Assembly: GCA_009760855.2 (NCBI GenBank)
Contig: WPIO01000348.1
Span: 27,501-74,760, forward strand
DNA length: 47,260 nucleotides
DNA from: Cristatella mucedo
Lineage: Eukaryota > Bryozoa > Phylactolaemata > Cristatellidae
Direction: 5' to 3'
Both the position numbers and the translations under genes were made by a program. A model generated the notes under the pieces. That model was not told the origin of the DNA. It did no database searches and worked only from the letters and a program-made list of their open reading frames with translations. Every line of letters begins with the position of its first letter. Positions within the stretch are counted from its first letter, which is position 1. This document shows positions 23,113 through 33,530 of this stretch, piece after piece.

Positions 23113-24055
23113 GTTCAAACTTACTAGTTATGGGCAAACCCAGTTTGATTCACAAACTGGAAAGGCTGACGCTCAAAATTGGCTCTGCCAGCATTTCTCC
23201 TGTTGAATCAGCTCGAAATCTAGGTGTCAAGTTCGAAAGTGACCTCTCGTTAGACGACCACATCAGCTCCACAGTCAAATCTGCCTAGTCTCAGCTACGT
23301 AACATTGTTAAAATTTGGCTGGTTTAGATAAGGATACCACATCTAAGTTGGTCCATGCATTCTTGACATCCCGTCACGACTTCTGAAACTCACTGCTCGC
23401 TGGCCTACCGGCATGTGCGATCAGGCGATTGCAGCTGGTGCAAAACTCCACAGCTAGGTTTGTCTGTCGTGAGCGTCACAGTTGCCACATTACTCCACTT
23501 CTCGCCGACCTGCACTGGCTACTAGTAAAGCAACGGATCAACTTCAAGATTTTCTCGCTCACTTTTAGGTCACTTCATTCTTTGGCTCCAGCCTATCTCT
23601 CAGATCTACTCCCCCACCAGGCCAAGTATCGTACCACCTGCTTAACGGAATCCAACAGTCTACACATACCCCGTACAAACCCCGAATCCTTTGGAGACCA
23701 TGCATTTAGTTCGTATGCTCCCAAAGCCTGGAACTGCCTCCCAACTTGCGTCAGAACATCCCCTGACTTGACAACGTTTAAAAAGAACTTAAAAACACAC
23801 CTATTTAGGACAGCATTTAGTTGATCCCTATGATTCGTCCTTGGTGTGCTTATTCGTGCTGACACTGTGCATGCTGCCACTAACCACATTTGCATGCTGA
23901 CCCGGTGCATGATACCCCTAACCGTATTAATAATGTTGTTTTTCATTCATGAGATTACTCACCATTCAATTGCATTTCCCTTTGCAGCAAATGTATAGCA
24001 CCTAGAAAGAGATTGAGTTCTCTGAGGGCGCTTTATCAAGTGCCTTATTAATATT
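23113..24055 (+). mobile_element. LINE-A copy A14, 3' half
   Basis: Begins at LLVMGKPSLIHKLERLTLKI (23125) and ends with UTR, hairpin and tail near 24055. Lesions include a stop in the AYFQL segment (TACTTT to TAGTCT, about 23286), small deletions near 23318 and a stop at 23383. An open stretch of 131 codons at 23429-23824 keeps MQLVQNSTARFVCRER through TTFKKNLKTHLFRTAF. Confidence 0.92.
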
Positions 24056-24631
24056 ATGAACGTGATGGCCATCTGTAGAGGTGGCTCTCTTTTGATGCTA
24101 CACAAAAGGCTTATTATGTTTTATTGGTATTATTTTGTTTTATTTTATTGGTCTTGATTTTGTTTTTCGCTTCTGTTCTCTCCGTGCGAGATATATAAAC
24201 TGCAAACCCTGGCAGAAAAGTCCGCAATCTAGGAATGCATAGGAACGGTAGCAGCCAAACGACGATTGATATGCCTGATGGAGCCGACAGGTACAAAATA
24301 GTACCGAAGGTACCGAGTAGTACTGCTGCTGAGAGCCGACATGGCTGTAGTGGATGCTGCTCGGGTGCCACAGCATTGGTCGGATGGCGGCATACGAAAG
24401 CGAAAACACTTGAGATGCCCAAAGCATGCAATTCCTTATGCTTATTCCTTTTAATACGAATTAAATAATTATTTTTTATAATTTAATTATTATCGCATGT
24501 TAATTATCCTATTATTATTTCATATTTCGTCGACCAAAGAGATGCATTTTAAACAGGCCTTAGCAGTATAATATTAGTATATAGCTATGTATCCCAGCCG
24601 GCACCGGTTTTAAATAATAGCTAGTCCTACC
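24056..24631. other. AT-rich stretch, no gene recognised
   Basis: Contains T-rich and ATTA-rich runs around 24110-24170 and 24465-24520. Short overlapping frames at 24114-24468 lie on both strands and look like chance. Confidence 0.5.
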
Positions 24632-25428
24632 GAGGTTTTGTCGCTCACTTTTGGGTCCCTTCATTCTATGGCTCCAGCCTATCTCTCCGACATACTGCCC
24701 CATCAGGCCAAGCATCGTACCACCGGCTTTTCGGAATCCAACAGTCTAGAAATACCTCGTACAAACCTTAAATTCTTTGGAGTATGTTCTAACGTATGCT
24801 CCCAAAGCCTGGAACTCCTTCCCGACCTGCGTCAGAACATCCCCTGACCTGACCACATTTAAAAGGAACTTAAAAACACACATATTTAGGACAGCATTTA
24901 GTGGGTCCCTGTGATTCGTCCTTCACGTGCTTATGCGTGCTGACACTGTGCATACTGCCACTAACCAACGACATCTACTCTCCAACTGCCGACTATGGCA
25001 CATCTTTTTCAGCGGTCCTGAACTGCTACTTCAATGCTACTCACTACCTCAACTGCTCTCCTAACTCTGCTATGCTTCCCACTTTCTCTTTGTTGCGTGA
25101 GACGAAGTCTGTTGGCTACCGAATGCGTACCGAAAGCCTCTTAGGCTGAGTGCGCTAGACAAAACTCTCCTGAGTAACACCCACATGGTCTTTATGACTT
25201 TGTGGAGTTACTGACGGAGATACATTACATTACATTACATAACCACATTTGCATGCTGACCCTGTGCATGTCACCCCTAACCATGTTATTCATTTTGTTT
25301 GTTTCTTAAGCACGATTTTACTCACCATTCAATTGCATTTCTCTTTGCATCAAATGTAAAGCGCCTAGAAAGAGATTAAGTTCTCTGAGGGCGCTTTGTC
25401 AAGTACATTATTATTATTATTATTATTA
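24632..25428 (+). mobile_element. LINE-A copy A15, 3' end, interrupted by LINE-B
   Basis: Starts at VLSLTFGSLHSMAPAYLSD (24634) and runs to hairpin and (ATT)n tail near 25428. Its 3' UTR is split at 24967 by a 273-bp LINE-B insertion with a 5-bp target duplication. Confidence 0.92.
24968..25240 (+). mobile_element. LINE-B copy B4, 3' end, with target duplication
   Basis: A clean 5'-truncated LINE-B 3' end. It starts at ACGACATCTACTCTCC, keeps GACTTTGTGGAGTTACTGAC, and ends GGAGATACAT plus (TACAT)n. AACCA is present at 24963-24967 and again at 25241-25245, and removing the insert restores the LINE-A UTR word CACTAACCACATTTGC. This defines the LINE-B 3' terminus. Confidence 0.95.
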
Positions 25429-25534
25429 ACAGAATAAGCATATCATTAATGCATTAATTCTGCTGCGTTTACAGGGAAAATAGAAAAATACAATTCACTT
25501 GCCTAGATGCAATAGAAAGATACAGTTCATTTGC

Positions 25535-25654
25535 ATCTCAAGCGAACTTAATCTCTATTCAGGCGCTTCACATGTGCCTCGGGGCTCGAGCCTACGACCT
25601 CAGCCAGACCTTGGTCGAGGCGCGCACCTTAACCTCTCGACCAAACCAGCTCGG
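25535..25654 (-). mobile_element. SINE1 copy b
   Basis: Minus-strand SINE1: head CCGAGCTGGTTTGGTCGAGA, then GGTTAAGGTGCGCGCC, GAGGTCGTAGGCTCGAGCC (B-box position) and tail GAAGCGCCTGAATAGAGATT. The tail is truncated near AAGTTCGCTT. Confidence 0.85.
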
Positions 25655-25712
25655 CAAAACTTAGCATCTTCTATCATACGATAGTATATAATAAATACTA
25701 GCAGAATAACTA

Positions 25713-26612
25713 TGTAGCCGAGTTCCAGGGGTCAAAGGTTAGTTCCCGCCAAACCCCGCCATACTCCGGCCACGCTGCCACTCACCATGCCGCTGAGCTA
25801 GGGTAAGACGAGCGGCCGGCCGTCAGATAAAACCTCTTTGTAATAACGCATGCGCCAACAACAACAGGGGAACTAAACAAGTCTACAAGGAGGGTCCTAA
25901 ACAAAGTACACTATATGGGCGCAACGACGCAGCAAGCACGAACAAACGTGTTAGTTGGTCCGTCGGCTTCCGCAGTCCCGCCGTTGTACCGAATCCGAAT
26001 CCAACAGTACGAGCGTACGCCGTCCAAGACCCGGCTGGCTGAGTAACTGCTTGGCTTTTCTGAGTCAACGTCCACCGAGTCAACGTCCACCGAGTCGACG
26101 TCCGTCGAGAGCTTCCATCGAAAGACGCCAACACACGGGGGGGGGGGGGTCACGAACACTCTACACGGTAAACGCGGAATATACAAGTCCCAACAATGAG
26201 CGTGCAATCCAGCTCCGCTCGGGCCTTGGGTACTCGTTCCCTTGCGTGCGTGGCAGCATCGCCGGAGCACGCCTGCACGAATCCAGGTGCATAACTCGGC
26301 GAGACCGGGAGCCTCCACCACCACGACTTACTCTGTAACCGCGCAGAGAAGGTCGTCCCCTGGTTCTCTACCGGTGGACTGTGTGATGCAGTGCTGCAGT
26401 GCGGTTAAAACACAGGCGGCCACAACTGGGTGCCGAAAGCAACAGTTTATTGTGGGCCTGTTAGTAGTGGTTACGCGCCGGCGCAAGCGCTTTACGCGGC
26501 GCGAACCGGACCGACGGAGTTAACTGCGCGAACTCCCGAAGCCCGAGTATAATAAACTATCCTATGCGCGCGTCGCTAGCGATTGTCCCAACCCCGAAGG
26601 CGGGCCGCTACA
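25713..26612. mobile_element. Possible solo LTR, 900 bp, TGTAGC...GCTACA ends
   Basis: GC-rich segment that begins TGTAGC and ends GCTACA, the TG...CA inverted ends typical of LTRs. On the plus strand there is a TATA-like word (CTATATGG, about 25912) and AATAAA at about 26550. No target duplication is visible (AACTA left, GCACC right), no primer-binding site follows and no gag or pol is present. Long frames at 25883-26338 come from its GC-rich composition. A chance TG/CA match is possible. Confidence 0.35.
26062..26149. repeat. 15-bp minisatellite and a G13 run
   Basis: GAGTCAACGTCCACC at 26062-26076 and 26077-26091, with a variant third unit to 26106. A run of 13 G follows at 26137-26149. 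Confidence 0.9.
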
Positions 26613-27420
26613 GCACCCCAAGATACGAGCAGCTAGCTGAGTAGCCGGCAGAACACAACTTCGCAGTCTAAGCTGCACTTAGCTGTCCGTCGCCGTAGGT
26701 TCGTCTCTCGTGCTCTCGAAGCATAGTCTCGCATCGACTACCGAAGCTGCAGCCACGAGCTCTCGGGGCTTCTCGTTATATTCTCTCTCCACTCAACTCC
26801 TGACCTCTCGCGCAGCTGCTATTTCTACTTCAGCATATTAGTCGGTGCACATCATGACCGCAACGTCTGCACCAGGCTTCATTCCAACTTTAGTGGGTAG
26901 ACCAGGAGCCGGGCCTGCACTAGGTGTCCAAGTCGAACCCGCTAAGACAACCACATTAGTCGCTTTATTTCCTAACCGCATCGCCTGCACAAAGCTCCAT
27001 TCTAACCTGAGCTAGGTGAGTCAGGAGCTGGGTCTGTACTAGGCGCCCTAGTCGACCCCACTAAGGCAAGGGCTCCCATCGCGGCTAATCTGAGAGCTGC
27101 ACCAGTGCAACTCTGCCAACTTCTCCCACCCAAGAGCCCCGGTGGCCTCACGTCACCACATCTGCCGTAGGTCCGACCCCGGCCTAGCCGGTGACCCTAG
27201 TCCTCATTATAGCTGTCCGGTCCCAGCCAATGGAACCCAGCCTGGGTACAGCTATGAAGACTTTTGGGTGGTATGTCCTCGTTAGTAAACCTAGTCGTGG
27301 ATGAACCAAGAGCCAACTTGGCTGCTGGCAAGGAATTTAATTTCGGGCCACTCACTAACTTCCAACAATATTAATGATTATCTATTTTTCTTGCATACCA
27401 GCATTGAGCTCTTCTTAGAC
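26613..27420. other. GC-rich stretch, no gene recognised
   Basis: Apart from the 118-bp duplication at 26833-27068 I see no gene, RNA or repeat family here. Confidence 0.45.
26833..27068 (+). repeat. 118-bp tandem duplication, diverged
   Basis: Two units with shared words ATTAGTCG, CCGCA.CG.CTGCAC, AGGAGC.GGG.CTG and CCACTAAG-like ends, about 118 bases apart. The region is GC-rich and holds no credible frame. Confidence 0.75.
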
Positions 27421-27680
27421 CTATCTTTTAGTTCTTAAGAACGTGCAGCTGGGCAAGTCTCTGTCGACTGACATCGCGACCGCCCCTGACGTAGAGACAT
27501 TCCAAGCGAAACAAGTTACTCAAATGATGCTCGTACCATATTCATCGTCAAAGCGCATTGTCTTACTTGTGCTTCTGCCTGCCGCCATTGTGCATATTAT
27601 TATCGCTAATCAGTTAGTATGCTTACTTTGCAGCTTATGTGAAGTGCCTAATGAACAGCTGCTGTTCTGCATCACATAGT
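27420..27680 (+). mobile_element. Old LINE C-terminal fragment
   Basis: An open 78-codon stretch reads LGKSLSTDIATAPDVETFQA, resembling the LINE end WNSLPTxxxTAPDLxTFKxK, followed by a UTR-like segment with TATGTGAAGTGCCTAATGAA. Confidence 0.55.
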
Positions 27681-27859
27681 TTATGACGTCTGAGATATTA
27701 TTCGCAGTCCCTGAATTGTAATTGGTCGGAACCACATGTACAGTATAGTAATTTTGCTTAAACGGCGGCGTGAAAGCCAAAATCATTCAGTATTCAAGAG
27801 TTGAGTTATAGGTTTTGTGCTAGTCAGTTCAGTTAATGTAACAATAATAGTAAAGACAG

Positions 27860-28090
27860 GAAAATTGTATAGCGCTATCAAAGAACTTTATCTCTATCAG
27901 GCACTTCACAACTCATCAATAGAATCAATACCCACAGTGTCGCTGCCATTAACGCTATCGAGCATGTAAAGGAAACCGCATTACGATCAGGGCAACACGC
28001 TAAAGCAAATGTGTAATAATAACAATATTAATAATGCACTTGATAAAAAAACCCTCAGATAACTCAATCTCTTTCTAAGTGTGTAGACAC
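27860..28090 (-). mobile_element. SINE1 tail fragment and LINE-A 3' end A16
   Basis: 27862-27910 is the SINE1-type tail on the minus strand (TATAGCGCTATC, CTTTATCTCTATCAGGC). 28015-28090 is a minus-strand LINE-A hairpin with AAT tail. Between them about 100 bases are unassigned. Confidence 0.65.
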
Positions 28091-28214
28091 CCGTGGCCGT
28101 TGGTTAATATGACCTTTTGCCAGTAACCGACACTGAATCGTGCACATGTATGCGCTCGAATCGCAGCGGAGTAAGAAATTCCTGAAAAGTCACTGGGCCG
28201 CCAGGAAGGCTGAC

Positions 28215-28635
28215 CAAAGTAGATTCGCCATTAGCTGAGACTTAAAAGATTTGAGGTTATTTACAGGTAGTCACTGTAGCCGAAAGCGAATTTCAGACCT
28301 TCGGGTGAATACGAGATAACCGCTCGATCGACAAAATATTACAATTTATTGTGAATGTCAGCACGATAAAGAGATACTGACGAGCGGGTGGTACGAGAGC
28401 GCGCCAGAGAAGCAAGGTCGGAGAACTAAGGATCTTGAAATTGATTCAATGCTCGGTAGGCAGCCATTGATGCTCAGTCAGAAGTGGTTTGGTGCGGCAG
28501 CTACGCCGTTGACAAAAAACCCAGACGAAAAGGTAAGTTATGCACTGATTGCACGCGATTAAGGGAACAGACCCGTAGTGAAAAGAAGGAATTGAACTTG
28601 TCCAAATGCGAGGTCACAAACCCTTGAACTAGTTT
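28215..28635 (-). mobile_element. Old LINE fragment
   Basis: Minus-strand remnant of a C-terminal region: GATTTGAGGTT, GAGCGGGTGGTACGA, GGCAGCCATTGATGCTCAG and GGTTTGGTGCGGCAGCTACG line up with LINE-A landmarks but with heavy decay. Confidence 0.5.
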
Positions 28636-28847
28636 GGCTCTCCCATTCTAACCCAAGCGTGTCCATCTTTGCTTCAGGGGTCCGTGATTTGGCTATCGAC
28701 GCGTGTTCTTCATCCATCGCAAACGGTCGGCGTCATGCCCTTGCCGGGTAATTGCGCTCCGCTGACTTAGGCTGCATCCCTGAACTTAAGGCGAAACTAT
28801 CGTCTCCATAAAGAGACTATCTACTTTTTAGCAGAGCTCGAGGCAAG

Positions 28848-29325
28848 CTTTAGGTCCCTTCATTCTATGGCTCCAGCCTATCTCTCCGACATACTCCCCC
28901 ATCAGGCCAAGCATCGTACCACCGGCTTTTCGGGATCCAACAGTCTAGAAATACCCCCCCCCCTACAAACCTTAAATCCTTTGGAGACCGTGCATTTAGT
29001 TCGTATGCTCCCAAAGCCTGGAACTCCTTCCCGACCTGCGTCAGAACGTCCCCTGACCTGACTACATTTAAAAGGAACTTGAAAACACATCTATTTAGGA
29101 CAGCATTTAGTTGATCCCTTTGATTCGTCCTTCACGTGCTTATGCGTGCTGACACTGTGCATGCTGCCACTAACCACATTTGCATGCTGACCCTGTGCAT
29201 GTCACCCCTAACCATGTTATTCATTTTGTTTGTTTTTCAAGCATGATTTTACTTACCATTCAATTACATTTCTCTTTGCAGCAAATGTAAAGCGCCTTGA
29301 TTATTAATATTATTACTATTATAAG
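28848..29325 (+). mobile_element. LINE-A copy A17, 3' end
   Basis: Starts at FRSLHSMAPAYLSDILPHQA (28850) and runs through the 3' UTR. The terminal hairpin is lost after GTAAAGCGCCT, and an ATT-rich tail follows. A C13 run near 28953-28965 replaces the usual ATACCTCG. Confidence 0.9.
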
Positions 29326-29344
29326 CAACAATAACAAAAACGAG

Positions 29345-29347
29345 TAA

Positions 29348-29427
<80 letters not shown>
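29345..29427. repeat. (GA)n microsatellite
   Basis: About 80 bases of GA with two short interruptions, between the LINE-A copy A17 tail and LINE-B copy B5. Confidence 0.95.
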
Positions 29428-29428
<1 letters not shown>

Positions 29429-29840
29429 CCGAAACGAGAGAGTCCCTCAAGGGTTCGTACTGGGTCTCTTGCTGTTCTTCATTTAAACTCTCGGGGAAAA
29501 GTGATTAAGGCCCACGGAATGGGATATCACTTTTATGCTGACTATACTCAGCTGTATTTGTCATTCGAACCGTATGAACCTGCTGCAGCAACTGAGAAAT
29601 TGAATGCTTGCCTGGCCGAAATTCGATCCTGGATGACGGAAAACTTACTGAAATTAAATGAAGGCAAAACCGAACTGATGCTCATAGGACACACTAAGCG
29701 TGAGGCTTCGCTCTCCTAATAGGTGATGCTGTTGTGCGACCATCACCACGTGCTCGAAATTTAGGTGTCGTTTTCGACAGCTGCCTACATTTTTAAAGCT
29801 TCATTCAGAAGACTGCTTCTACAGCTAACCATCACGTCCG

Positions 29841-29873
<33 letters not shown>

Positions 29874-30515
29874 CACTTGATAGAGCGCCCACAGAGAACT
29901 CAATCTCTTTCTAGGTGCTTTACATTTGCTGCAAAGGGAAATGCAATTTAATGGTGAGTAAGATCATGCTTGATAAACAACATTATTGATATAGTTAGGG
30001 GTATCATGCACCGGGTCAGCATGCAAATGTGGTTAGTGGCAGCATGCACAGTGTCAGCACGCATAAGCAAATCAAGGATGAATCACAGCGACCCACTAAA
30101 TGCTGTCCTAAATAGGTGTGTATTTAAATTCTTTTAAAATGTGGTCAGGTCAGGGGATGTTCTGACGCAAGTCGGGAGTGAGTTCCCGGCTTTGGGAGCA
30201 TACGAACTAAATTTACGGTCTCCAAAGGATTTGAGGTTTGTACGGGGTATTTGTAGACGGTTGGATTCCGAAAAGCGGGTGGTACGATGCTTGGCCTGGT
30301 GGGGGAGTATATCTGAGAGATAGGCTGGAGCCAAAGAATGAAGTGACTTAAAAGTGAGCGACAAAACCTTGAAGTCAATCCATGAAGTCGATCCCTATCC
30401 AAGATTAGGAGCTGTCATCCTCAGTTGCTTGCAAAGAAATTTAACTAGCTCCTAGCAGTTCTGTCTCGGCTTGATTATTATTATTTCCTTTGGGCTACCA
30501 AAAGAGGCTATCTTT
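29428..30515 (+). mobile_element. LINE-B copy B5, interrupted by LINE-A
   Basis: RT fragment with RVPQGFVLG (motif B), GYHFYADYTQLYLSFEPYEP (box C, YADY in place of YADD), LNACLAEIRSWMTENLLK and LNEGKTELMLIGH in one 72-codon frame at 29501-29719. LINE-B reads to about 29842, then a minus-strand LINE-A 3' fragment (29843-30385) intervenes, then LINE-B resumes (GATTAGGAGCTG...TTTAACTAGCTCC) to about 30515. Confidence 0.85.
29843..30385 (-). mobile_element. LINE-A copy A18, 3' fragment nested in LINE-B
   Basis: Minus-strand tail (AAT)n at the left end, hairpin, UTR, and C-terminal coding remnant with LAPAYLSDILPHQAKHRTTR and SYAPKAGNSLPT. It inserts about 50 bases downstream of the position hit by A5 in the other LINE-B copy. 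Confidence 0.9.
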
Positions 30516-31290
30516 TCTTCTATAACTCTTTGCTTGCTGGTCTACCGGCCTGTACATACAGGCGCTTACAGTTGGTGCCAAACTCCGTAGGCTTTACTAT
30601 TGAGAGCATTGCCGTCGCCGCATTACACTACCTCTGGCCTCTCTGCACCAGCTCCCTGTCAGACAGCTCATCGGTAAGGTTTTGTCACTCACTTTCAGGT
30701 CCCTCCATTCTTCGGTCCAGCCTACCTACTGGATCTACTCTCCCACCAAGCAAAGTGTCATACCAATTGGTTTTCAGAATTGAATCGTTTAGCTACTCCT
30801 CGTACAAACCTCAAGTCTTTTGGAGACTGTGACTGTGCCTCGTATGCTCTTAAAGTCTTGAAATCCCTCTCGCCGGGCCTCACGACACCCGCTGTCTTGA
30901 CGACATTTAAAAAAAGCTTAAAACGCATCTATTTATCACAGCATTTAGTTAGGCCATGTGATTGGTTTTTTATGTGGTTATAGGTGCTGACACTGCGAAT
31001 GCTGCCACTATTAAAATTTGCATGTTGACCTTGTACTTCTAATAATAATAATAATAATATTGCACTTGATAAAGCGCCCTCAGAGAACTTAATCTCTTTC
31101 TAGGCGCTTTACATTTGCTGCAAAGTGATACGCAATAGAATAGTAAGTAAAATCATGCTTCTAGCCGTGTTATTCCCATTGACATTGAGCATGCTACCTC
31201 TAACCATTCGATAAGGCTTCCTTTAGAGCCTATGTAAAGTGCCTAGAAATAGATTATTTTCTGTGGGGTGCTATACAATTGCATGATTAT
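30516..31290 (+). mobile_element. LINE-A copy A19, diverged, interrupted by A20
   Basis: Plus-strand C-terminal region (LLAGLPACTYRRLQLVPNS at 30530) through UTR and a weak hairpin ending near 31290. Older than most copies, and split by the minus-strand insertion A20. Confidence 0.8.
31041..31157 (-). mobile_element. LINE-A copy A20, short 3' end with target duplication
   Basis: 117 bases: AAT tail, complete hairpin and about 40 bases of UTR. Flanked by CTTCT at 31036-31040 and 31158-31162. Its sequence matches 43797-43917 without a difference that I can see apart from the AAT count. Confidence 0.9.
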
Positions 31291-31389
31291 AATAATTTTA
31301 AAATTACTCCATTTACTGGTCGATGTGCATGTAAATTTTGTTGATAAAGCTGCTTTCACAATCCAACTTTTGATGACCATCTAGGAAAC

Positions 31390-31640
31390 TAGCACATACT
31401 GTGTCTGAGGATTATATCGACTTGCGAGAAAGCATTAATTGTGGAGATAATTGAACCAATTACAGATCCATAGGGTACCTGATATTTTAAAGGTACCTCG
31501 GATGAGTGTTGTCCGTTGATATCAAAGCTCTGAAATCTCCCACTGAAATAGGACCTAGGCCATTGCGCTGCAGTTCTAGTAATATACAGAAATGATGATG
31601 AGCGAACGAGGAGGACTAGGTATCGAGTTTCTTGGAATCT
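31390..31640 (-). mobile_element. LINE-A-like copy A21, RT fragment
   Basis: The minus strand reads RSYFSGRFQSFDINGQHSSE and VPLKYQVPYGSVIGSI, matching RSYLSGRLQSIDVNGQRSSE and VPLKYGVPQGSVLGPV, with the Gln-Gly of motif B changed. Confidence 0.8.
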
Positions 31641-31644
31641 CAAT

Positions 31645-32002
31645 TGTACCGAGCGCTCAGCCCTAATATCCACCAGAGCCAGGATCAAAGCCTGCTCAAG
31701 TCAGCTTTCCTGAGAAGATCGCTAGGTAATCTTCATTCCTCCGCTCAAAGACCGTTGGCGACAGAAGCTTTAGCTCTGCAGGTCCTAGACTGTGGAACTC
31801 GCTTCCACAATTCTTACGCAACGACAACTACTCTCCAAATGCCGACTATGGCACATCATTTTCAGTGGTCCTGAGCTGCTACTTCTATGCTACTCACTAC
31901 CTCAACTGCTCTCCTGACTCTGCTATGCTTCCCACTTTTTCTTTGTATCGTGAGACGATGTCTGTTGGCTACCGAATGCGTACCGAAAGCCGCCTAGGCT
32001 GT
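31645..32002 (+). mobile_element. LINE-B copy B6, 3' fragment
   Basis: Contains KTVGDRSFSSAGPRLWNSLP (31753-31812) and the downstream segment CGACTATGGCACATC...CGAATGCGTACCGAAAGCC. It lacks the last 80 or so bases of LINE-B; an A-rich tract follows at 32003-32058. Confidence 0.88.
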
Positions 32003-32058
32003 ACAAGAAAAATAAAAACAAAAAAACAAAAAAAAAAACCAAAAAAAATAAAAAAAGC
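32003..32058. repeat. A-rich tract
   Basis: About 55 bases, mostly A, at the truncated 3' end of LINE-B copy B6. It could be a polyadenylated end from premature 3' processing. Confidence 0.8.
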
Positions 32059-33179
32059 TACTCGAAGGCTCCCGTTAGACGTATCCACGATTGGCTGTCA
32101 CTTGATATTACTGCTGCCCGCAGAGAACTCGGACCTCTGTCACTCGCCAGTCCAGACAGTGCTAGTACTCACGGCGGTCCATGCTGTCCCTAGGGCCAAA
32201 TAGTAGGTAACACGGGTCAAACCGGTTCTTTGACCCTTCGGGGGGGGGGGCGGGCGACCATTTTGAAGCCTGTCGTAACTTCCCAGCCGAAATCCTCACA
32301 CTCAGCAAACAAGACGAGCGAAAAGGTCGTGACGCTGCTTTGATCCTCGGCGAGGAGATGCACAGAGTGAGAGCTAGAGTGAGAGCTTAGTGGTTAGGAT
32401 GGCAGATCTAAGTACGACCTCTCGTCAGGCGTTGTTGTAGCGCGACCGAGCAACAAGAGTCTCTTGGCTCAAATACCATGCACTTCATTAGCGGAGACCA
32501 AGCCGGCCAAGGCCAACCTTGGCATTGTAGACGGCTGCTGCCAGCATAGACAGATCTAGCCTTTTACCTTCTATGTACTGCTCAGGCAGCATTTATATTC
32601 CGTGCGTGCGTGGCTCTTGCACTGACGAGCCACTGTTCATTCCAAGCCCGCCCAACAGCTGGCGACCGTTTTTGGCAGATAGATGTCCGCACAGATGATG
32701 CCAATGTATGGATTGTAATGTATGGTAATATATGTAATATATGGAATGTATGGTGCCTGACTGCTGAGTCATCCACCGTGAGCGTCATCGTCAGCGCTCA
32801 ACGGCAGCAGAGAGAGTAGGCTGCTGCTTAAGCAGTTTGATCCCTCGTCGGGCCTTTAGCCAACGATCACGGGCCCCTAAGTCACGTTCTCTCACACCGG
32901 TAGAAAGTTACTTCAGGGCTCGCCTTTGCTCTGTCTTAATAAATTAGCCGCAGATATAACAAAGTATACCTGCCAGATGCTTGCAGCCTCTTGATGCTTT
33001 CAATGAAAATACAGTTGCGTATCCTCGTAGGCAGCTGTAACTAGACCTAACTCGTAGGCTTACAGCTGATCGCATTACACTATTGCACCAAAGGTTACTT
33101 ACTGACTTGCTCGTTATCAAGTATGCAACAGCGAACCATTATCGCAGTTAGGCTAGAATGCTAAAGCAAACATGAAGAG
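32059..33179. other. Unassigned stretch
   Basis: Includes a G10 run near 32240 and a TATGTAATATATGGAATGTA-type repeat near 32700-32750. No credible gene or repeat family. Confidence 0.5.
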
Positions 33180-33530
33180 ACTGATGAAAGACAAGTTCGC
33201 TTGGTTGAAGATATATGCGTCTTTTACTGAAGACTGGAAACTTGCAAGGCCATTGCAGTGAGTGACTGTACCCGCAAGAGAGGACCTCCACGCTGTCAGT
33301 GCATACGAGCTGAAGATTTCACGTGCAAATGATTTCGACTTAGTGCGAGGGCCGGCTTGATGACATCATACTGAGGAGAGCATTATGCGAGATCACAACG
33401 TAGGAACATGGATTTCGTATAGGTAGGCTGGTACTAACGAGCGATGCGACCCCCAAAGCTGACGAGTACCCTTGAAATTGATTTGATGCTTGATCTGATG
33501 CTTGACGCTTCGGTGCAAGTCTATAAATAT
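33180..33530 (-). mobile_element. Possible old LINE fragment
   Basis: GTGCATACGAGCTGAAG, GATTTCGACTTAGTGCGAGG and ACCCTTGAAATTGATTTGATGCTTGA resemble the decayed LINE remnant at 28215-28635. Very decayed. Confidence 0.35.

Noticed and set aside
25883-26338. Overlapping 83-137 codon frames, one with a VDVDS repeat
   Set aside because: Open on both strands in a GC-rich block; the repeat is a 15-bp minisatellite. Composition effect.
32380-32460. tRNA-like word CTTAGTGGTTAGGATGG
   Set aside because: No B box or foldable cloverleaf follows.
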